The translations under genes and the position numbers were made by a program. From Verrucomicrobiia bacterium Tous-C4TDCM (GTDB lineage: Bacteria > Verrucomicrobiota > Verrucomicrobiia > Verrucomicrobiales > Akkermansiaceae): a stretch of DNA of 35,641 bases. The stretch spans positions 1 to 35,641 of the forward strand of contig NEUO01000022.1 of NCBI GenBank assembly GCA_002304315.1, read 5' to 3'. The notes beneath the pieces were generated by a model. It ran no database searches. It saw only the letters and a program-made list of their open reading frames with translations, and was not told the origin of the DNA. This document shows, piece by piece, positions 23,661-32,197 of the stretch. Position 1 is the first letter of the stretch. Every line of letters starts with the position of its first letter.

Positions 23661-24797
23661 ATGGCCGCCTACCTTCGCTTCGAGAACGTGACCCGCCGCT
23701 TCGGGTCCTTCACCGCCGTCAACGACGTCACCCTCGACATCGAGAAAGGCGAGACCTTCTCCCTCCTCGGCCCCTCCGGCTGCGGCAAGACCACGCTGCT
23801 CCGCATGGCCGCCGGCTTCGACCAGCCGGACATCGGCCGCGTGTTCCTCGACGGCAAGGACATCACCCCGCTCCCGCCCGACCAGCGGCCGGTCAACACG
23901 ATCTTCCAGAGCTACGCCCTGTTCCCCCATCTCTCGGTGAGAGAGAACATCGCCTTCGGCCCGAAGATCGCGAAGTGGACGCCCGACGCGATCGCCCGCG
24001 GCGTCGATGAGATGCTCGAGCTGATCGATCTCAAGGCCCACGCCGACAAGAAGCCGTCCCAGCTCTCCGGCGGCATGAAGCAGCGCGTCGCCATCGCCCG
24101 CGCCTTGGTCAACAAGCCGAAGGTCCTGCTGCTCGACGAACCGCTCGCCGCTCTTGACCTCAAGCTCCGCCAGCGGCTGATCGTCGAGCTCGACGCCATC
24201 CACGACGAGGTCGGCATCACCTTCATCTACGTCACCCACGACCAAGGTGAAGCGATGTCGATCTCCGACCGCATCGCCGTGATGAACAAGGGCGTCATCG
24301 AACAAGTCGGCCCGCCCGCCCAGATCTACGAGGCCCCCCGCAGCTCCTTCGTCGCCGCCTTCATCGGCGACACGAACTTCCTCGACGGCAAGATCACCGA
24401 CAAGATCGACACCCACTTTTCCCGCTGCGAGGTCAACGGCTTCGGCAGCATCGTCATTGACAACGACAAGCCCGTCGCCCCCGGCGACCGCATCCACTTG
24501 TCGATCCGCCCGGAGAAGCTCGTCGTCTCCCGCGACAAGCCCGAGATCGGCCCCCTCGACAATGCGGTCGAGGGCAAGGTCGAGGACGTCATCTACTACG
24601 GCTCCCACACCCGCTACTGGGTCCGCTGCGGCGAATGGAAACTCTGCGCGGAGATGCAGCACCGCACCTTCCTCCTCGACCACGCCCCGCCGAAATGGGG
24701 TGACACCGTCTGGCTGATGTGGGACGCGAACGACGGCTTCCTATTGGAGCAATACCGCGAAGAGGACGAGGGGATGCTGACCTTGCCGGGGGAGTGA
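23661..24797 (+). CDS. potA: spermidine/putrescine ABC transporter ATP-binding protein
   Basis: This 378-residue ABC ATPase powers the polyamine-type importer made by the following genes. Motifs: Walker A GPSGCGKTT, Q-loop FQSYALFPHL, signature LSGGMKQRVAIARAL, Walker B LLLDEPLAALD, D-loop, and H-loop YVTHDQ. A C-terminal TOBE domain (RPEKLVVSRDKP...) is present, as usual in PotA. The start at 23661 has GGAAGGA directly upstream. The frame is open from 23613, but the extra 16 residues (Pro-rich) run through intergenic sequence. The transporter could also be specific for other small cations or for Fe3+; the PotD-like binding protein downstream favours polyamines. Confidence 0.9.
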   Translation: MAAYLRFENVTRRFGSFTAVNDVTLDIEKGETFSLLGPSGCGKTTLLRMAAGFDQPDIGRVFLDGKDITPLPPDQRPVNTIFQSYALFPHLSVRENIAFGPKIAKWTPDAIARGVDEMLELIDLKAHADKKPSQLSGGMKQRVAIARALVNKPKVLLLDEPLAALDLKLRQRLIVELDAIHDEVGITFIYVTHDQGEAMSISDRIAVMNKGVIEQVGPPAQIYEAPRSSFVAAFIGDTNFLDGKITDKIDTHFSRCEVNGFGSIVIDNDKPVAPGDRIHLSIRPEKLVVSRDKPEIGPLDNAVEGKVEDVIYYGSHTRYWVRCGEWKLCAEMQHRTFLLDHAPPKWGDTVWLMWDANDGFLLEQYREEDEGMLTLPGE

Positions 24798-24799
24798 AA

Positions 24800-24835
24800 G
24801 GCAAATCTTCAATCATCAATCTTTCAATCATCAAT
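24800..24835. repeat. heptad-periodic repeat, copy B (potA-potB gap)
   Basis: Units CAAATCTTCAATCATCAAT.. of period seven begin three bases after the potA stop. Copy B is the inverted match of copy A (4 mismatches in 36) and of copy C at 29191 (3 mismatches in 35). Confidence 0.8.
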
Positions 24836-24864
24836 CGGCCAGTGGACGAAGAGAGGACAGCCAA

Positions 24865-25698
24865 ATGAATCGCCCCCAAAAGCCCGAACTCCTCGCCACC
24901 GCCCCGAGCTTCCTCTGGCTCGTCATGTTCGTCCTGGTCCCGGTGGCGATCATTTTCGCGATCGCCTTCCGCCCCGCCCTGCCGGCGGGTGGAATCGGCG
25001 AAGGCTGGAGCTTGAATGCGATCCGCGCCCTTGCCGATCCCAGCTACCCCGCGTTGTTCGCCCGCACCATCTTCGTCGCGGCGATGACCACCGTACTCTG
25101 CATCGCCGCCGCGCTGCCGGTCGCCTACGCCATGGCCCGCCTGACGCCGGTCTGGCGCTCGCGGGTGCTGCTGCTGGTGATCGTGCCCTTCTGGACGAAC
25201 TTCGTGATCCGCGTTTTCGCCTGGCAGCAGATCCTCCACGCCCAGGGCTACGTCGCGGAGGCCCTGCGCTTCTTCGGCCTGCTCGGGGAGAACGACCGGC
25301 TGTTAGGCAATCTCGCGGCGGTCACCCTCGTCAGCGTTTACACCTATCTCCCCTTCGCGATCCTCCCGCTGTTCGCCGCCGCGGAGAAGTTCGACTTCGG
25401 CCTGCTCGATGCCGCCCGCGACCTCGGGGCCAAGCCGCTGCGCGCCTTTTACTCGGTCTTCATCCCCGGCATTCGCCAGGGCGTGATCACCGCCGTGCTG
25501 GTCGTCTTCATCCCAATGCTCGGTTCCTACGTCGTCCCCGACATGGTCGGCGGCACCGGCACCCAGATGATCGGCAACAAGATCGCCCAGCGGAACTTCA
25601 CCGACCGCAACCTCCCCGAAGCCGCCGCCCTCTCCGGCGCCCTCGCCCTCCTCGTCCTCGCCCCCATGTTCCTCCGCCGCCGCGCCAAAGAGGCCTAG
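24865..25698 (+). CDS. potB: polyamine ABC transporter permease PotB
   Basis: This 277-residue inner-membrane permease has about six hydrophobic helices (first: FLWLVMFVLVPVAIIFAIAF). The EAA loop that docks on the ATPase reads DAARDLGAKPLRAFYSVFIPGIRQGV. GSYVVPDMVGGTGTQMIGNKI is the characteristic PotB-family segment. The ATG has GAGAGG eight to nine bases upstream. It follows potA after a heptad repeat and precedes potC in the same orientation. Confidence 0.9.
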   Translation: MNRPQKPELLATAPSFLWLVMFVLVPVAIIFAIAFRPALPAGGIGEGWSLNAIRALADPSYPALFARTIFVAAMTTVLCIAAALPVAYAMARLTPVWRSRVLLLVIVPFWTNFVIRVFAWQQILHAQGYVAEALRFFGLLGENDRLLGNLAAVTLVSVYTYLPFAILPLFAAAEKFDFGLLDAARDLGAKPLRAFYSVFIPGIRQGVITAVLVVFIPMLGSYVVPDMVGGTGTQMIGNKIAQRNFTDRNLPEAAALSGALALLVLAPMFLRRRAKEA

Positions 25699-25704
25699 CC
25701 TCTC

Positions 25705-25739
25705 CACCATCTTCCATCTGCTATCCACTATCTACCATC
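25705..25739. repeat. heptad-periodic repeat, second type (potB-potC gap)
   Basis: Five perfect-length 7-mers in a row, CACCATC, TTCCATC, TGCTATC, CACTATC and TACCATC, lead right up to the potC start. The consensus (xxCTATC/xxCCATC) differs from copies A-C but keeps the same period of seven. Confidence 0.8.
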
Positions 25740-25745
25740 TCCCCC

Positions 25746-26525
25746 GTGAAACCCAGCCGCGTCCCCCTCATCACCCTCATCCTCGTGCTGGTCTTCTTCT
25801 ACCTGCCGATCGGATTCCTGGTGCTGAACTCCTTCAACAACTCCCGCTACGCCTCGAAGTGGAGCGGCTTCAGCACGCGCTGGTACGAACGCCTCGGCGA
25901 CCGCCCGGACATCATCGCCGCCCTTGGCAATTCGGTGAAAGTCGCCACCGCCGCCAGCCTGGTCTCCATGGTCCTCGGCACCGCTGCCGCCTTCGCGCTC
26001 CATCGTTACAAGTCCCGCCTTCAGGACGTCCACCGCCTCTTCGTCACCGTGCCGCTGGTCCTGCCGGACATCCTGATGGGGATGAGCCTGCTGCTGCTCT
26101 TCATCTCGTTCGGCATGAGCCTCAGCCTCTTCACCATCGCCGTCGCCCACATCACCTTCTGCCTCAGCTACGTCGCCCTCGTCGTCCAGGCCCGGCTCCA
26201 GGACTTCGACTTCAACGTCGTCGAAGCCGCCCGCGATCTCGGTGCGACCAAATCCCAGGCCTTCATCAGGGTCACCCTGCCCCTCCTCGCCCCCGGCATC
26301 CTCGCCGGCGGCCTGCTCGCCTTCACCCTTTCGATCGACGACTACGTCATCACCTACTTCGTCAAAGGCCCCGGCTCGGATACTTTGCCGACGCTCGTCT
26401 ACTCGATGATCAAGAAGAGCAAGGACCTCCCGGTCATCAACGCCCTCTCCTCAATCATGCTCATCATCACCTTCGCCGTCGTCGCGGTGTCGCAGCGCCT
26501 GACCCGACCGGCTCCAATCGCGTAG
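25746..26525 (+). CDS. potC: polyamine ABC transporter permease PotC
   Basis: This 259-residue permease has a first helix FFYLPIGFLVLNSFN, an EAA loop EAARDLGATKSQAFIRVTLPLLAPGI, and the PotC-type SIDDYVITYFVKGPGSDTLP. It pairs with PotB to form the translocation channel. The only start that gives normal length is GTG at 25746. No Shine-Dalgarno sequence precedes it; the upstream bases are the heptad repeat and a C-run. Translation may therefore be weak or coupled to other signals. Confidence 0.9.
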   Translation: MKPSRVPLITLILVLVFFYLPIGFLVLNSFNNSRYASKWSGFSTRWYERLGDRPDIIAALGNSVKVATAASLVSMVLGTAAAFALHRYKSRLQDVHRLFVTVPLVLPDILMGMSLLLLFISFGMSLSLFTIAVAHITFCLSYVALVVQARLQDFDFNVVEAARDLGATKSQAFIRVTLPLLAPGILAGGLLAFTLSIDDYVITYFVKGPGSDTLPTLVYSMIKKSKDLPVINALSSIMLIITFAVVAVSQRLTRPAPIA

Positions 26526-26768
26526 CATCCCGATGAAAACTTCAGATCTTCAATCGGCGCAGCGTCCCATGCGCTCCGTCCGAATCACTTTCGGGATTCG
26601 ATGAGGGAATACGTCGGAGAATCCCCGGATGAGAATCCGATAGACCTGGCTTCATTTGCTGGAAAACCGGTCGCCGACCCTTGGTAACCGACACGCCGCC
26701 CCTAATCCGGAGCCTTGACCTGCCACTGGAACAGAATCGTCCCAGATGGCCGGGAGAACTGTCGGAAT
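26526..26768. other. intergenic region between convergent potC and GloVer gene
   Basis: This is a 243-nt gap without a convincing ORF. Its start carries a short remnant of heptad repeat (AGATCTTCAATCGGCG, about 26544-26559). A loose GATTC/GAATC dyad is present further in, but there is no clear terminator. Confidence 0.4.
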
Positions 26769-28556
26769 TCAACGCCTGTTTCCCGAGATCTCGCAGATGA
26801 TGGCGGACAATTCACCATCGATGACGACCGTCGCCGCCACTTGGCGGGTGACCCCCCGTTCCAATTGAAGTCGGAGCATCGCGGGACTAACGCCTTCCGA
26901 CATCAATTGGAGGGAGGCCTGATCGCTCGAATCCAAAGCTGCTTTTCCCGAATAGCGCCGTCCACCCGAGAGCAACGTTACTTTGCACTGGTTCCCGCTG
27001 CCGATTGAAACCGTCAGTTCCCCGCTGCTGCCGTCGCCTCCCTGATAGATACCCTTGGCCGGTGACAAGATATGGAGAATGCCGGTGGATTGGCCACCCA
27101 TGTTATCCGCCACCTGATAGGTGATCTTGCGGCTGGGCGGGTCTACCTCGAGGGTCGAAAACAGCAATGACGGGCGGCCTTTCCTTGAAACAAGCTCCAC
27201 GAGTCCATCGCCGGCATCACCGACTCCTGCCACGCTCAATGGATCCCCATCCGGGTCACGATCATTGGACAGGATGGATACGGAGACCCCCCGGCTCCCG
27301 CCCTTGGCTTTTGCCGGCAGCATCACTGTCTCGTTGCTGACGGCAGGAAAAAAGTTGGACACCGACACCGACGCATCGCGCATACGGAACGACTTTCCGG
27401 CCGTCGCCGCGGGTTTGCGTTTCGCCCTCTGATCTCCGGCGGGCGATTGGGTTTTGACCGTGATGGCACTCTGACCGGGAGCTTCTTCGGGCAAAACCAA
27501 GATACCATAGGCAAGACCATCGTTGCCCAGCGCCAGACTGCGGCTGTTCAACTGGTAACCTTGTACGAAATCATGAAGGTATTCCACGCCATTCCCCTTC
27601 AGATACCGATAAACGAAGCCGCTCTCGTGCAGTCCGCCACGGAATGTAATCCCATAAAAGCCCTCCGGCGTCACGACCCCGGTCACCGGCGAGACGGAAG
27701 CTCCCTTCCCGTCCGCCTGGAAATTGGCAAGCTCCGTCCTCACCCCCGCCAGGCTGACATGAAACAATTGCAGGTGTGTTGTGATGTAAAAGCCGTCGGT
27801 GGTCGGGAAACAGCGTATGGGCCATTGTTCCAAGTCCGTGAGATTCGCGACGCTTGCGATTTGCCCAGACTGCTCAAGGCGAAACAGAGTTTTTCCCCCG
27901 ATGGTTGTGCCATAAATCATGCCATCCGCCCCGATGCAAAGCGACCGGGGCGACGTGAGTCGGGAACCGAGTGGCAGGTCAGGGGAGCCAAAGTCGTGGA
28001 GGACCTCAAAAAGGCCCTCCGGGCTTACCCGGAAAAGCCTGCCATGGTTAAAAACACCACCGTCGCTTGAGCATCCGTAGACGAAGCCGTCAGGTGCCCT
28101 TAGAACGTTGGTGACCCACATTACGTCCGTAGACTTAATATCCATCAGCACGGTGAAATTGCCTTCCGCAGTGATTCGGTAGATCACTCCCCAGCCGTGG
28201 GCACCGCCGCCTTGGGTCGCCCCATAGAATGCGCCGTCGGCACCGATCGACAGGTTTGAAGTGGGGCTCGATCCGCCGACATTCGGATCCGGGTGTCCCT
28301 CCTGGAAGCTGAACTCGTGGATCATCTCGACAGATTGGCGCGGTGCCACTCGGAATATCGCGCCGCCGCCGTATTCCTCGGACCACCGGGCGACCCCGTA
28401 AAAGTAGCCGTTCCCGTTGTTCACCATGTCACCGTTTGGGTCGAACTTGGACTTGATTGTCTCGATCTCTTCGAAGACCGGCTCGTCTGCCCGCGAGGGC
28501 GTGACCCCGAAATTCAGGACTACAGAGGCGATGGCTACAAACAACCGGGTTTGCAT
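26769..28556 (-). CDS. exported GloVer-type repeat protein with Ig-like domain
   Basis: This 595-residue exported protein has a signal peptide from MQTRLFVAIASVVLNFG. The first two thirds contain repeats of the TIGR03803-like GloVer type (choice-of-anchor tandem repeat): GGGAIFRVAP, GADGAFYGATQGGG, GVIYRITAEG, GADGMIYGTTIGG, probably a beta-propeller. An Ig/cadherin-like domain follows (VSILSNDRDPDGDPLSV...YQVADNMGG), then a small C-terminal beta domain. A TTG at 28592 would add 12 residues; ATG 28556 gives the better signal peptide. It is transcribed against its neighbours and lies between potC and potD, so it was likely inserted there. Function unknown. Confidence 0.8.
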   Translation of the reverse strand: MQTRLFVAIASVVLNFGVTPSRADEPVFEEIETIKSKFDPNGDMVNNGNGYFYGVARWSEEYGGGAIFRVAPRQSVEMIHEFSFQEGHPDPNVGGSSPTSNLSIGADGAFYGATQGGGAHGWGVIYRITAEGNFTVLMDIKSTDVMWVTNVLRAPDGFVYGCSSDGGVFNHGRLFRVSPEGLFEVLHDFGSPDLPLGSRLTSPRSLCIGADGMIYGTTIGGKTLFRLEQSGQIASVANLTDLEQWPIRCFPTTDGFYITTHLQLFHVSLAGVRTELANFQADGKGASVSPVTGVVTPEGFYGITFRGGLHESGFVYRYLKGNGVEYLHDFVQGYQLNSRSLALGNDGLAYGILVLPEEAPGQSAITVKTQSPAGDQRAKRKPAATAGKSFRMRDASVSVSNFFPAVSNETVMLPAKAKGGSRGVSVSILSNDRDPDGDPLSVAGVGDAGDGLVELVSRKGRPSLLFSTLEVDPPSRKITYQVADNMGGQSTGILHILSPAKGIYQGGDGSSGELTVSIGSGNQCKVTLLSGGRRYSGKAALDSSDQASLQLMSEGVSPAMLRLQLERGVTRQVAATVVIDGELSAIICEISGNRR

Positions 28557-28734
28557 ACCAAGAGGTATTGACGACAAGATGCGGGCGAGCAAGTTGTTTA
28601 GTGAGCCGACCGTGTAGCGACTTATATTTACGCGCGGAAAACTCCGGCAACCGGCTTAGTCATTATCGTCTTCCTGCTCGCCGCGCGCGTGACTCCTGTT
28701 AGCCTGCATACCCGAACTTCACCGACGCCTCTCC

Positions 28735-29163
28735 ATGAATCCAATCACCACCCGCCTCCTTGCCCTTGTCCTCGCCGCGGCCGGGGTCGCCTGCACCACT
28801 CCGACCGAGTCCGCGGCAACGACCTCCCCCGGAGCACCCGCTTCCTCCGCTGACAACGGCATGGCCCCTAAGATCCTTGCCGGCAGCCAGTTGCACTACA
28901 GCGACCTCCACAGCCGGAACACCTACACCTTCAAGTCGGACGGCAAATTCCTCTTCGACTACGTCCACCACGGCAGCGGCGACAGCGGCGGACGCGACGG
29001 GGGCTACCGCTACCGGATCACGGCTCCCGGCAAGGCGCGGGTCGATTTCGACGACGGCGACTTCATGCGGATGGAATTCGATAGCCCCCTTTCCGGCACC
29101 TGCGTCTTCGACGGCGACGTCCGACGCTACGGCTTCACGATCACCCGCCCCGACGGCGAATAG
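28735..29163 (+). CDS. small hypothetical lipoprotein
   Basis: This 142-residue protein has a lipoprotein-type leader (LLALVLAAAGVAC, Cys about residue 20) and a Thr/Ser/Ala-rich linker. A compact beta-rich domain follows, with YTFKSDGKFLFDYVHHG, DGGYRYRITAPGKARVDFDDGDF and DGDVRRYGFTITRP. I recognise no named family. It reads as a standalone beta-sheet domain on the membrane surface. It is divergent from the GloVer gene and lies 72 nt before potD. Confidence 0.7.
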   Translation: MNPITTRLLALVLAAAGVACTTPTESAATTSPGAPASSADNGMAPKILAGSQLHYSDLHSRNTYTFKSDGKFLFDYVHHGSGDSGGRDGGYRYRITAPGKARVDFDDGDFMRMEFDSPLSGTCVFDGDVRRYGFTITRPDGE

Positions 29164-29190
29164 CATCGCCCGCAATCCGGCGGCACCCCG

Positions 29191-29225
29191 ATTGATGATT
29201 GAAAGATTGAGGATTGGTGATTTGC
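29191..29225. repeat. heptad-periodic repeat, copy C (before potD)
   Basis: ATTGATG, ATTGAAAG, ATTGAGG, ATTGGTG, ATTTGC. It is in the same orientation as copy A (7 differences in 35) and inverted relative to copy B (3 differences in 35). It ends ten bases before the potD start. Confidence 0.8.
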
Positions 29226-29235
29226 TCCCACGAAC

Positions 29236-30294
29236 ATGAACCGCCGCCACTTCCTCGCCTCATCCTCCGCCGTCCTGGCCGCAGCGTCCCTCCCCGCCTG
29301 CAAGTCGAAAGGGTCCGCCGGTTCCGGCGAGAAGAAAACGCTGACCGTCTTCACTTGGGCCGACTACCTGAGCGAGGCCGCGAAGGAAGGCTTCGAAAAG
29401 GCCCACAACTGCAAGGTGGTCATCGACACCTTCGACTCCAACGAGGCGATGCTTGCCAAGCTGGAGTCCGGCGCGACCGGCTACGATGTCCTGGTCCCCT
29501 CCTCCTACGCCGTGCAAGCGCTCCAGCGGAAGAGCATGCTGCTGCCGCTGGATCACGCGAAGCTTCCGAACCTCAAGAACGTCGACAAGGACTACCTCTC
29601 CAAGGCCGTGGACTCGAAGATGGAAGTCTCCGTGCCCTACATGATGGCGCCGACCTGCCTCTGTTACCTTCAATCGAAAGTCAGCAACCCGACCACCTCG
29701 TGGGCGATGCTCGAGCGCGCCGATCTCAAGGGCCGGATCACCCTGCTCGACGACATGCGCGAGGTCCTCGGTGCCGCCTTGAAGCTCCTCGGCCATTCGC
29801 TCAACTCCACCGACCCCGCCCAAATCGCCGCCGCCCGCGACGTGGCGATCCGCTGGAAGGCCAACATCGCGAAGTTCGAAAGCGAGCAGTACAAGACCGG
29901 CATCGCTTCCGGCGAGTTCCATTTGGTGCAGGGCTATGGCAGCGACCTGATCCAGGCTGGCCTCGAAAACGAAGACCTCAGCGTGTTCGTCCCGCAGGAA
30001 GGCACCGCATTCTCGTGCGACGACATGTGCATTCCGAAAGGCGCGAAGGAGATCGATCTGGCCCACGCCTTCATCAACCACCTCCTCGACGCCGCCGTCT
30101 CCGCCGAGAACATGACGGAGATCGGCGCCCGCTGCCCGAACAGCGCGGCCTACAGCCATCTCACCGAGGACTTCCGCGGCAGCCCTGTCCTGTTCCCGCC
30201 CGACCAACTTTTCGCCAAGTGCGAACCCATCGGCGACCTCGGCGACCAGCTCCCGCTGTGGACCGCGGAGTGGGACAAGGTGAAGACGGCTTAA
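29236..30294 (+). CDS. potD: polyamine-binding periplasmic lipoprotein PotD
   Basis: This 352-residue solute-binding protein of the importer encoded at 23661-26525. It has a Tat-like leader with NRRHFL and a lipobox LPAC (Cys22), so it is probably membrane-anchored. Mature-domain signatures: TVFTWADYLSEAAKEGFEKAHNCKVVIDTFDSNEAMLAKL, YDVLVPSSYAV, VPYMMAPTCLCY, LLDDMREVLGAALK, GEFHLVQGYGSD, FINHLLDA. This matches PotD/PotF. The binding-pocket residues were not checked one by one. It is separated from potC by a 2.7-kb stretch that holds two unrelated genes. Confidence 0.9.
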   Translation: MNRRHFLASSSAVLAAASLPACKSKGSAGSGEKKTLTVFTWADYLSEAAKEGFEKAHNCKVVIDTFDSNEAMLAKLESGATGYDVLVPSSYAVQALQRKSMLLPLDHAKLPNLKNVDKDYLSKAVDSKMEVSVPYMMAPTCLCYLQSKVSNPTTSWAMLERADLKGRITLLDDMREVLGAALKLLGHSLNSTDPAQIAAARDVAIRWKANIAKFESEQYKTGIASGEFHLVQGYGSDLIQAGLENEDLSVFVPQEGTAFSCDDMCIPKGAKEIDLAHAFINHLLDAAVSAENMTEIGARCPNSAAYSHLTEDFRGSPVLFPPDQLFAKCEPIGDLGDQLPLWTAEWDKVKTA

Positions 30295-30304
30295 ACCTCC
30301 ACCC

Positions 30305-30622
30305 ATGAAGCTCGTCTTCGACCACATCGACTTCACCGTCGTCGACCATCTCCAGTCCATCTTGGAGGGCGAAGGCATCCGGACCGAGATTCGCAACCTC
30401 AACGCATCGAGTGCCGCCGGTGCGCTCCCCGTCGCCCAAGTTTATCCCGAACTTTGGATTCTCAATAACGGCGACGAGACGCGGGCGAAAGCGGTCATCG
30501 GGGAGTTCCGCAGCACCGCAGCCGGCACTCCGCCAGGGCCGGATTGGAACTGCCCGGTTTGCCATGAGCTCGTCGACGGCGTCTTTTCCGAATGCTGGAA
30601 CTGTAGCACTCCGCGTCCGTGA
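30305..30622 (+). CDS. DUF2007 domain protein with zinc ribbon
   Basis: This 105-residue protein begins with a DUF2007 fold (KLVFDHIDFTVVDHLQSILEGEGI, then LPVAQVYPELWILNNGDETRA). It ends in a zinc ribbon with CPVC and CWNC pairs. DUF2007 is annotated as a putative signal-transducing or metal-related domain without proven function. The ATG is ten bases after the potD stop, so cotranscription is likely. Confidence 0.85.
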   Translation: MKLVFDHIDFTVVDHLQSILEGEGIRTEIRNLNASSAAGALPVAQVYPELWILNNGDETRAKAVIGEFRSTAAGTPPGPDWNCPVCHELVDGVFSECWNCSTPRP

Positions 30623-30653
30623 GGGGTCGGCGAGGGTTTTCGCCAAAAACTCC

Positions 30654-31163
30654 ATGAGTCCCGACCTGTCATCAAGTCCCGTCGCAGCCGCAAGTTCAGC
30701 GGGCCGGGCATGGGTTGTCGCGCAATCGCTGTTCCTCATCGCCCTGGGCATCGCCGCGCCACTCTGGTCGGGGCAGTGGCCAAGATCGGCAAGCATTTCC
30801 ATCGGCAGCGCGGCCTTCCTCTTCGCCGCCTGGACCGGGATCAGCGCGGTCTTCCGGCTCGGGCGGAACCGGACACCTTTCCCCGCGCCCCGACCCGGCA
30901 GCACCCTTGTCACCACCGGCATCTATGCCCGGATCCGGCACCCGCTCTACTCCGCGATGATGGCGATGGGGCTTGGTTGGGCCTGCTTCTGGAGTAGCGG
31001 CATCGCGCTGGTAGTGGCCGCCGTCTTCATCGTCTTCCTCCACGCCAAGGCGAGCTTTGAAGAGAAGCTCCTCAGCGCACGCTTCGAGGATTACCCTGGC
31101 TATGCTGACCGCCTACCTCGCTATCTTCCCTCATGGCGGGTCGCCCGCCGTGGGAGTCCGTGA
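30654..31163 (+). CDS. isoprenylcysteine carboxyl methyltransferase-like membrane protein
   Basis: This 169-residue protein has several hydrophobic helices and the ICMT/PEMT-type C-terminal signature: TGIYARIRHPLYSAMMAMGLGW, an internal acidic KASFEEKLLSARFEDYPGY and RYLPSW. Family members methylate lipid-linked or small substrates using SAM in the membrane; the substrate here is unknown. An ORF open from 30411 overlaps the DUF2007 gene. ATG 30654 removes the overlap and gives a normal N-terminus. Confidence 0.8.
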   Translation: MSPDLSSSPVAAASSAGRAWVVAQSLFLIALGIAAPLWSGQWPRSASISIGSAAFLFAAWTGISAVFRLGRNRTPFPAPRPGSTLVTTGIYARIRHPLYSAMMAMGLGWACFWSSGIALVVAAVFIVFLHAKASFEEKLLSARFEDYPGYADRLPRYLPSWRVARRGSP

Positions 31164-31267
31164 ACGACTGGAACCGGATTCGCCCCCGGGTGACACCCCA
31201 TTTTGTTTCCAAGACCCCGCTCCCGAAGCTAACAGAACGCCCCAATCCCCGACTACAGAATCCATCC

Positions 31268-32044
31268 ATGGAAACTTCCATCTCCACCCCGCCGCCGCAG
31301 TCCGCTGCCTTCTCCCGGATGCAGCAGTTCATGACGCCTGCCGCGGTTCCATCCATCTCGACGGAACTGCTGACCACCGCCGATGGCGAGCTCAACCGGG
31401 AACTGAACGCTTTCCTATTCGATCCGCCATCCGATCCCTCACTCCTGTCAGGCAATCGCATCGCCATTTGCTGCACCAACGGAGTCGAGGAAGTCGAGAT
31501 CCTCGGTGCCCAGCGCTGGTTGATGGAACATGGCGCGACGGTTCACGTCGTATCGCCCCGGATCGGCGAGTTTCACCCCACGCTGGGCCTGCGCTTCCCG
31601 CCGCTCGCCGCGACCCACGTCCTGGCGATCCGGCTGATGGAGAATGCGGGTTGGATCAAGATCGACACCTACATGGACGAGGCGGACACGGCGGATTACG
31701 ACGCCGTGATTCTCCCGGGCGGCTGTTGGAATCCCGACGCCCTCCGCGCCGACGAACATGCCCGAGCCTTTGTCCGTGAGATGCATGCGGCCGGCAAACC
31801 AACCTGTGCCATCTGCCACGGCCAATGGGTCATGGTCAGCGCCGGGATCCTCAAAGGCAAGAAGGCGACAGCCGTCTGGAACATCCACGTCGACCTCGAG
31901 AATGCCGGGGCGATCGTGACCGACGAGCCCTGCGTGGTGGATGGCAACCTGATCACCTCGCGCTTTCCCTACGATCTGCCGCGCATGATCCAAGCGATGG
32001 TGAAGCAGCTCCTTCCCGCGAAGCCCGCCAACGGTGGAGAGTGA
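31268..32044 (+). CDS. DJ-1/PfpI family protein
   Basis: This 258-residue class I glutamine-amidotransferase-like protein has an N-terminal Glu motif region NGVEEVEILGAQ and the nucleophile elbow PTCAICHGQW, with Cys183 followed by His. Members include deglycases, chaperones and proteases; none can be chosen from sequence alone. The first 45 residues (METSISTPPP...) are an extra, low-complexity lead. The frame is open from a GTG at 31133, but that overlaps the ICMT-like gene. The gene ends three bases before the tRNA. Confidence 0.87.
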   Translation: METSISTPPPQSAAFSRMQQFMTPAAVPSISTELLTTADGELNRELNAFLFDPPSDPSLLSGNRIAICCTNGVEEVEILGAQRWLMEHGATVHVVSPRIGEFHPTLGLRFPPLAATHVLAIRLMENAGWIKIDTYMDEADTADYDAVILPGGCWNPDALRADEHARAFVREMHAAGKPTCAICHGQWVMVSAGILKGKKATAVWNIHVDLENAGAIVTDEPCVVDGNLITSRFPYDLPRMIQAMVKQLLPAKPANGGE

Positions 32045-32046
32045 AA

Positions 32047-32121
<75 letters not shown>

Positions 32122-32197
32122 TCAATGACTTACGCCGATTCGGATTGCCAAATGCATCCCTTCCGTGCATACCTTTCGCAGAACAAAACGAAACGGC

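Noticed and set aside
26542-26772. A 76-codon minus-strand ORF in the potC/GloVer gap
   Set aside because: Ser/Arg/Gly-rich with no start signal or motif; overlaps heptad remnant sequence.
23590-29225. CRISPR array as an explanation for the heptad repeats
   Set aside because: Units are seven bases with no spacers of 25-40 nt between constant repeats, and copies lie kilobases apart. No cas gene is present.
29260-30402. A 380-codon minus-strand ORF over potD
   Set aside because: Antisense shadow of a well-supported binding-protein gene.
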